DNA from: Sporomusa acidovorans | GTDB taxonomy: Bacteria > Bacillota > Negativicutes > Sporomusales > Sporomusaceae | Direction of reading: 5' to 3' | Length of the DNA stretch: 64,000 bases | Assembly (NCBI RefSeq): GCF_900101845.1 | Contig: NZ_FNAM01000027.1 | Coordinates: 17,486 to 81,485, forward strand | Part shown: positions 60,481 through 64,000 of the stretch, piece after piece | Layout: each line of letters begins with the position of its first letter | How positions within the stretch are numbered: the first letter of the stretch is position 1 | Program-made: the position numbers and the translations under genes | Notes under the pieces: generated by a model | What the model was told of the DNA's origin: nothing | What the model saw: only the letters and a program-made list of their open reading frames with translations | The model's database searches: none

Positions 60481-61536
60481 ATGCATATGGCAGACGCACT
60501 TATCTCCCCGGCTGTCGGCGGGGCAATGTGGGCGGTGACGGCCGGTATCGCCGTCTATTCCGCCAAAAAGGTACAGAAAGATATTGACGATCGTAAAATC
60601 CCACTGATGGGAGTGTTAGGAGCCTTTGTTTTTGCTGCCCAAATGATTAATTTTACCATCCCGGGAACAGGCTCCAGCGGCCACATCTGCGGCGGGCTCT
60701 TGCTCGCTATCTTGTTGGGACCGCAAGCTGCTCTTTTAACAATTGCTTCTATTTTAACAATTCAAGCCTTATTTTTTGCCGATGGCGGTATTCTGGCTCT
60801 TGGCGCCAACATCTTTAACATGGGCCTTTTAGCCTGCTTCATTGGCTATCCGCTTATTTATAAACCATTAACCGGCAAAAAACCTTCACAAGGACGTATT
60901 CTCATCGGCTCGGTGCTAGCGTCCGTAATTGGCTTGCAGTTAGGGGCTTTTAGTGTTGTACTGGAAACTCTTTTTTCCGGAATTTCCGAACTGCCGTTCA
61001 GTACCTTCGTTCTCTTAATGCAGCCTATTCATTTGGCAATCGGTTTTGTCGAAGGTCTAATTACTGCCGCTATAATCCTGTTTATTAAAAAAGAATCGCC
61101 TGAAATTTTGCAGAAGGCTGCTAGCGGACAACCCTTCGGCAATCTTTCTATTAAAGGCATTTTTGTTACCATGCTTATTGCCACCGTTCTTACCGGCGGC
61201 GCACTAAGCTGGTTTGCTTCCGCCAATCCTGACGGTCTTGAATGGTCTATCGCCGGAATTACCGGCAAGGGTGAATTAGAATCTTCGGAGGGGGAAGGAA
61301 TTCATAGCTTCTTTGCCGAACTACAGGAAAAAACCGCATTTTTGCCTGACTATAACTTTAAGCAACCGGAAAAAGAAAAACCGGCAGCAGCAACCGAAGC
61401 CAACGCTGCTGAAGAAAAAGAAGCCTGGCCGACCGTTGACGGCGGGACGTCTTTTGCCGGTATCCTGGGATCGTTGTTGACATTAGTTCTTGCCTATACG
61501 ATTGGCAAGGGCCTGCGTCGTTTCGCCAAGGGGTAA
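60481..61536 (+). CDS. cbiM: Cobalt ECF transporter S component, CbiM-CbiN fusion
   Basis: 351 aa. The N-terminus MHMADALISPAVGG gives the His2-type metal site of CbiM/NikM. Seven membrane helices span residues 8-205 (GTGSSGHICGGLLLAILLG includes a second His). A C-terminal extension has PDGLEWSIAG and two more helices separated by a charged loop, which is a CbiN-like domain fused to CbiM. It binds Co2+ (or Ni2+) and works with CbiQ and CbiO encoded next. AAGGAG lies ten bases upstream. Confidence 0.92.
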   Translation: MHMADALISPAVGGAMWAVTAGIAVYSAKKVQKDIDDRKIPLMGVLGAFVFAAQMINFTIPGTGSSGHICGGLLLAILLGPQAALLTIASILTIQALFFADGGILALGANIFNMGLLACFIGYPLIYKPLTGKKPSQGRILIGSVLASVIGLQLGAFSVVLETLFSGISELPFSTFVLLMQPIHLAIGFVEGLITAAIILFIKKESPEILQKAASGQPFGNLSIKGIFVTMLIATVLTGGALSWFASANPDGLEWSIAGITGKGELESSEGEGIHSFFAELQEKTAFLPDYNFKQPEKEKPAAATEANAAEEKEAWPTVDGGTSFAGILGSLLTLVLAYTIGKGLRRFAKG

Positions 61537-61566
61537 AGCCTTAATCCATTTTAAAGAGGGTTGATT

Positions 61567-62379
61567 ATGCTAAAGATTGAAGCCAACTGGATAGACTTAC
61601 GTTATCTTGACGCGCTTGCCAGCCAAAATACTTTTATCCATCGTCTCAACCCTTGCGTCAAATTACTTGCTACCCTGGTCTTTATCCTTGCCGTTACTTC
61701 CTTCCCCAAGTATGAAATTACCGGTTTGTTTCCCTTTTTCCTCTTTCCGGCGGTCCTGCTTGCTGCCGGGAATCTCCCCACAGCCCCGATATTGAAGCGG
61801 TTGCTGCTGGTCGCCCCCTTTGTCCTGTTTATTGGCATATTTAATCCGCTTTTTGATCATACGCCGGTTACGAAAATTGGTTCGGTTATGGTTACCGGCG
61901 GCTGGGTTTCGTTTTTTTCTATCACGATTCGCTTATGCCTGACAATTACCTCGGCTTTGATTTTAGTGGCTACGACTGGGATCGATGCTATTGGATCGGC
62001 ATTATTAAAACTTGGCGTACCCAAAATTATTGTTGTTCAATTGCTGTTTATGTACCGCTATCTGCATGTGTTAGTAGAGGAATTTGTCCGGTCGGCGACC
62101 GCCTACAGCTTACGTTCCTTTCACGGCGACGGCATTCGCTTTCGGGCGTGGGGTTCCCTGCTGGGACAGTTGTTAATCCGCTCAATTGACCGGGCCAACC
62201 GCATCTATCAGTCCATGCTGTGCCGTGGCTTTGACGGTGAGGTGCGGTTGCTGCGCGCCAGCACCTTTACTTCTGCCGATGCGGGCTATTTTGCCTTCTG
62301 GCTGGTTTTTTTCGTGCTGATCCGCCTGTTTGATATACCGGAATTGCTAGGCAAACTACTCATGGGGGTCTACAAATGA
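61567..62379 (+). CDS. cbiQ: Cobalt ECF transporter T component
   Basis: About 270 aa from ATG 61567 behind AAAGAGGG. Five or six membrane helices and the two coupling-helix motifs of ECF T components, seen as ATAYSLRSFHGDG and RSIDRANRIYQSMLCRGFDG (the Ala-Arg-Gly type). It couples the S component CbiM to the ATPase. The stop overlaps the cbiO start by four bases (ATGA). Confidence 0.93.
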   Translation: MLKIEANWIDLRYLDALASQNTFIHRLNPCVKLLATLVFILAVTSFPKYEITGLFPFFLFPAVLLAAGNLPTAPILKRLLLVAPFVLFIGIFNPLFDHTPVTKIGSVMVTGGWVSFFSITIRLCLTITSALILVATTGIDAIGSALLKLGVPKIIVVQLLFMYRYLHVLVEEFVRSATAYSLRSFHGDGIRFRAWGSLLGQLLIRSIDRANRIYQSMLCRGFDGEVRLLRASTFTSADAGYFAFWLVFFVLIRLFDIPELLGKLLMGVYK

Positions 62380-63140
62380 GCCATCATATTGTTGAACTAA
62401 AAGATGTCACCTATACCTATCCTGATCATACAGAAGCTTTGCGCGGCCTGTCTGTACGTATTACCCATGGAGAATCAGTGGCCATTGTCGGCGCCAACGG
62501 ATCAGGTAAAACCACCCTGCTGTCCCACCTGATCGGCGTACTCTTCCCGACCAGCGGCTCCATCAATATTGGCGGTTATCCGGTGGCCAAAAAAACTCTT
62601 CCCTATGTACGCCGCGCGGTAGGCATGGTATTTCAAAATTCAGATGATCAGTTATTTATGCCTACCGTTTATGACGATGTTGCTTTCGGCCCCCTCAATC
62701 TGGGATTTCCGCCGGAAGAAGTAGACGCCCGGGTAACAGCAGCTCTCACCACAGTCGGGGCACTCCCTCTCAAAGACCGCGCTCCTTACCGGCTGTCAGG
62801 CGGTCAAAAACGTTCGGTTGCCATTGCCGCCGTTCTCGCGATGGACCCCTCCATTCTCGTCATGGATGAGCCTACCGCCGGCCTTGACCCCCTGGCGCGC
62901 CGGCAACTCATTAATTTGCTGAAAACCTTTGAACATACAAAAATTATTGCCACCCACGATCTGGATCTTGTGCTAGATCTGTGTGCCCGTACGGTCGTAT
63001 TAAGCGTCGGCACCATCATCGCCGACGGTCCGACACTGGAGATTTTCAGCAATGAGGAACTCTTACAGAAAGCTCATTTAGAAAAACCCTTCCGCATGCA
63101 GGGTTGTCCGATTTGTCATCCGCAAAACGGCAATGAGTAA
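62376..63140 (+). CDS. cbiO: Cobalt ECF transporter ATPase
   Basis: 254 aa. Walker A GANGSGKTT, Q-loop MVFQNSDDQLFM (the ECF-type DDQ), signature LSGGQKRSVAIA, Walker B ILVMDEPTAGLD and switch IIATHDLDL are intact. It energises CbiMQ. The C-terminus ends CPICHPQNGNE with a Cys pair. A hairpin terminator follows at 63307. Confidence 0.95.
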   Translation: MSHHIVELKDVTYTYPDHTEALRGLSVRITHGESVAIVGANGSGKTTLLSHLIGVLFPTSGSINIGGYPVAKKTLPYVRRAVGMVFQNSDDQLFMPTVYDDVAFGPLNLGFPPEEVDARVTAALTTVGALPLKDRAPYRLSGGQKRSVAIAAVLAMDPSILVMDEPTAGLDPLARRQLINLLKTFEHTKIIATHDLDLVLDLCARTVVLSVGTIIADGPTLEIFSNEELLQKAHLEKPFRMQGCPICHPQNGNE

Positions 63141-63143
63141 ACT

Positions 63144-63243
63144 ATATACAACGTGCTAAAGATTTGTGCAGGCGGGTGGTGTGTTGGCAAAAGCGCAAGT
63201 CAAACGCCAGTGGTGAAGCGTTGTCAATGCACAGCCCGCCTGC
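63144..63243. repeat. 48-bp dispersed repeat, copy 2, in a folded element
   Basis: 63144-63191 repeats 57651-57697. GCAGGCGGG (63168-63176) pairs with CCCGCCTGC (63235-63243), so the copy here is part of a hairpin element about 76 bp long, directly after cbiO. Confidence 0.55.
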
Positions 63244-63306
63244 GCCGGCAGTATTCTTTAATGCGAAATATATATGTAAGGCTATATTATTTTCAGCTAA
63301 TGTGAA

Positions 63307-63356
63307 AAAACCCCATCTCATAGTTCCGGTAAACCGAAATTAGGAGATGGGGTTTT
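63307..63356 (+). terminator. Terminator of cbiMQO
   Basis: Perfect 13-bp stem AAAACCCCATCTC/GAGATGGGGTTTT with a 24-base loop containing a second CGGT/ACCG pairing. It is 165 bp after the cbiO stop. The 415-bp gap 63141-63555 otherwise holds only the two repeats listed. Confidence 0.75.
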
Positions 63357-63514
63357 GTAGTGTATACTCGACACGACCAGTGGCAGACCCCGAATTTACC
63401 ATTCATTCTGTCATTGATCGGCTATGTATACTTTATTCATGTATTTATTATAGCATCTGTGTATACAAAAATCAATCTGATTTTTAAGTCTGCAATAAAT
63501 ATAGAACTTCCAAT

Positions 63515-63553
63515 AACACCCTGTCAGGAGAAAATCCTTATTGAATTTCTATA
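63515..63553. repeat. Palindromic dispersed repeat, copy c (right end only)
   Basis: AACACCCTGTCAGG followed by AGAAAATCCTTATTGAATTT matches the right end of copy a. It lies against the 3' end of the DUF2164 gene. Confidence 0.45.
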
Positions 63554-63555
63554 CA

Positions 63556-63819
63556 TTATGATGATGGATCAGTTATTTGTCGGACAGGTTTTTCCAGTGC
63601 ATAGATGTCTTCCAACTTTTGCGTAATAAAATAATGAGCATCTTTAATTGCCTGATTATAAATATAAGGGCCTATATTTTCCAAAAAGAAATCTAATAAC
63701 AGCATGGCTGCCAAATCGGAAACCATTTCCTCCTTTTCAGTCAGGAAATAGCTTTTTATTTGTTCTACTGCTGCTTTTCGCTGTTCCTGAGTTAGCTCGA
63801 TCCCTCTGCTTTTAACCAT
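63556..63819 (-). CDS. DUF2164 family protein
   Basis: About 87 aa from ATG 63819, with AAGGGG upstream; the longer reading from 63906 overlaps the arginase gene. It contains ELTQEQRKAAVEQIKSYF, MLLLDFFLENIGPYIYNQAI and DAHYFITQKLEDIYALE, the conserved DUF2164 pattern. It is a small helical protein of unknown function. It follows the arginase gene by 31 bp in the same direction and may share its transcript. Confidence 0.85.
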   Translation of the reverse strand: MVKSRGIELTQEQRKAAVEQIKSYFLTEKEEMVSDLAAMLLLDFFLENIGPYIYNQAIKDAHYFITQKLEDIYALEKPVRQITDPSS

Positions 63820-63850
63820 AATAACACCCCTTTGATTTTCGGACTTAGAA

Positions 63851-64000
63851 TTAATTTTTAAGCAACGTCCGGATAAGTGCACTTGCGGCTGCAGCCGTTT
63901 GGCCATCCTTATCCAACAAAGGATTCAATTCAACAAACTCTGCCGATGTTATGATGTTATGCTGCGCCAACAGGCTCATTGCCTCAAGGTTATTCTTCAT
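63851..64000 (-). CDS. Arginase, C-terminal fragment (runs off window)
   Basis: The last 49 codons of a gene that continues beyond the window edge. The sequence ends NIITSAEFVELNPLLDKDGQ and then TAAAASALIRTLLKN, which is the conserved C-terminus of the arginase branch (SAEFVEVNP followed by TA and a terminal helix) of the ureohydrolase family. It would hydrolyse arginine to ornithine and urea. The metal-binding part is outside the window, so arginase versus a relative rests on this tail. Confidence 0.75.
   Translation of the reverse strand: MKNNLEAMSLLAQHNIITSAEFVELNPLLDKDGQTAAAASALIRTLLKN

Noticed and set aside
63144..63243. Integron attC-like site
   Set aside because: The element folds, but no attC core pair is recognisable and there is no integrase or cassette array nearby.
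1..64000. tRNA, rRNA or CRISPR features
   Set aside because: No cloverleaf-type sequence, rRNA segment or regularly spaced direct repeats were seen on reading both strands. A dedicated scan could not be run.

Overview
The window looks like the chromosome of an anaerobic, spore-forming, diderm Firmicute of the Negativicutes (Sporomusa-like). This is inferred from spore-coat-type proteins (CotF-like and a Gly/Cys-rich YjcZ-like micro-protein), the walJ-htrA-rlmH order typical of Firmicutes, a Tat-exported [NiFe] hydrogenase, a short-form hybrid cluster protein, a complete C5 tetrapyrrole operon under a cobalamin riboswitch, and a cobalt ECF transporter. No tRNA, rRNA or CRISPR array was recognised.

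Region 1 (1-8.75 kb) is accessory DNA lying directly downstream of rlmH. It carries a plasmid- or ICE-like replication and partition module: a PrimPol-helicase fusion, a second weakly PrimPol-like protein, an acidic candidate ssDNA-binding protein, ParA plus a small ribbon-helix-helix protein, and four unrecognised proteins. Its intergenic gaps hold strong hairpins. Among these are a repeated inverted-repeat motif and a 74-bp palindrome that covers the parA ribosome binding site.

Region 2 (8.8-29.3 kb) is core chromosome: rlmH, htrA and walJ; a phosphomannomutase; the two structural hydrogenase genes; a membrane-anchored metallopeptidase; deoC; a PerR-type regulator; two coat-type proteins; a MASE3-GAF-GGDEF diguanylate cyclase; a degenerate HD-GYP protein; a MATE pump; tex; a cyclodeaminase-family protein; and a FakA/FakB (DAK2/DegV) pair.

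Region 3 (29.5-41.7 kb) holds an FtsA-like ATPase with beta-grasp-like repeats, hcp behind a Crp/Fnr-type palindrome, another diguanylate cyclase, and the operon sirC-hemA-hemC-cobA/hemD-hemB-hemL preceded by a cobalamin riboswitch. Region 4 (41.7-53.1 kb) holds PBP2, an LCP protein, a thiamine-binding-type protein, a GH18 lipoprotein, an aminotransferase with an SsuABC/TauABC-type importer, and a divergent EamA/LysR pair.

Region 5 (53.1-64 kb) begins with an eroded patch (gmd remnant, GT2 glycosyltransferase, transposase remnant, dispersed palindromic repeats). It continues with a glutamate/dicarboxylate symporter and its YcbA/YcbB-type two-component system, ApbE, cbiM-cbiQ-cbiO behind a structured leader with an intrinsic terminator, a DUF2164 protein, and the C-terminus of an arginase. 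A recurring theme is corrinoid metabolism: the riboswitch-controlled route to precorrin-2 and the attenuated cobalt importer would together set cobamide supply.
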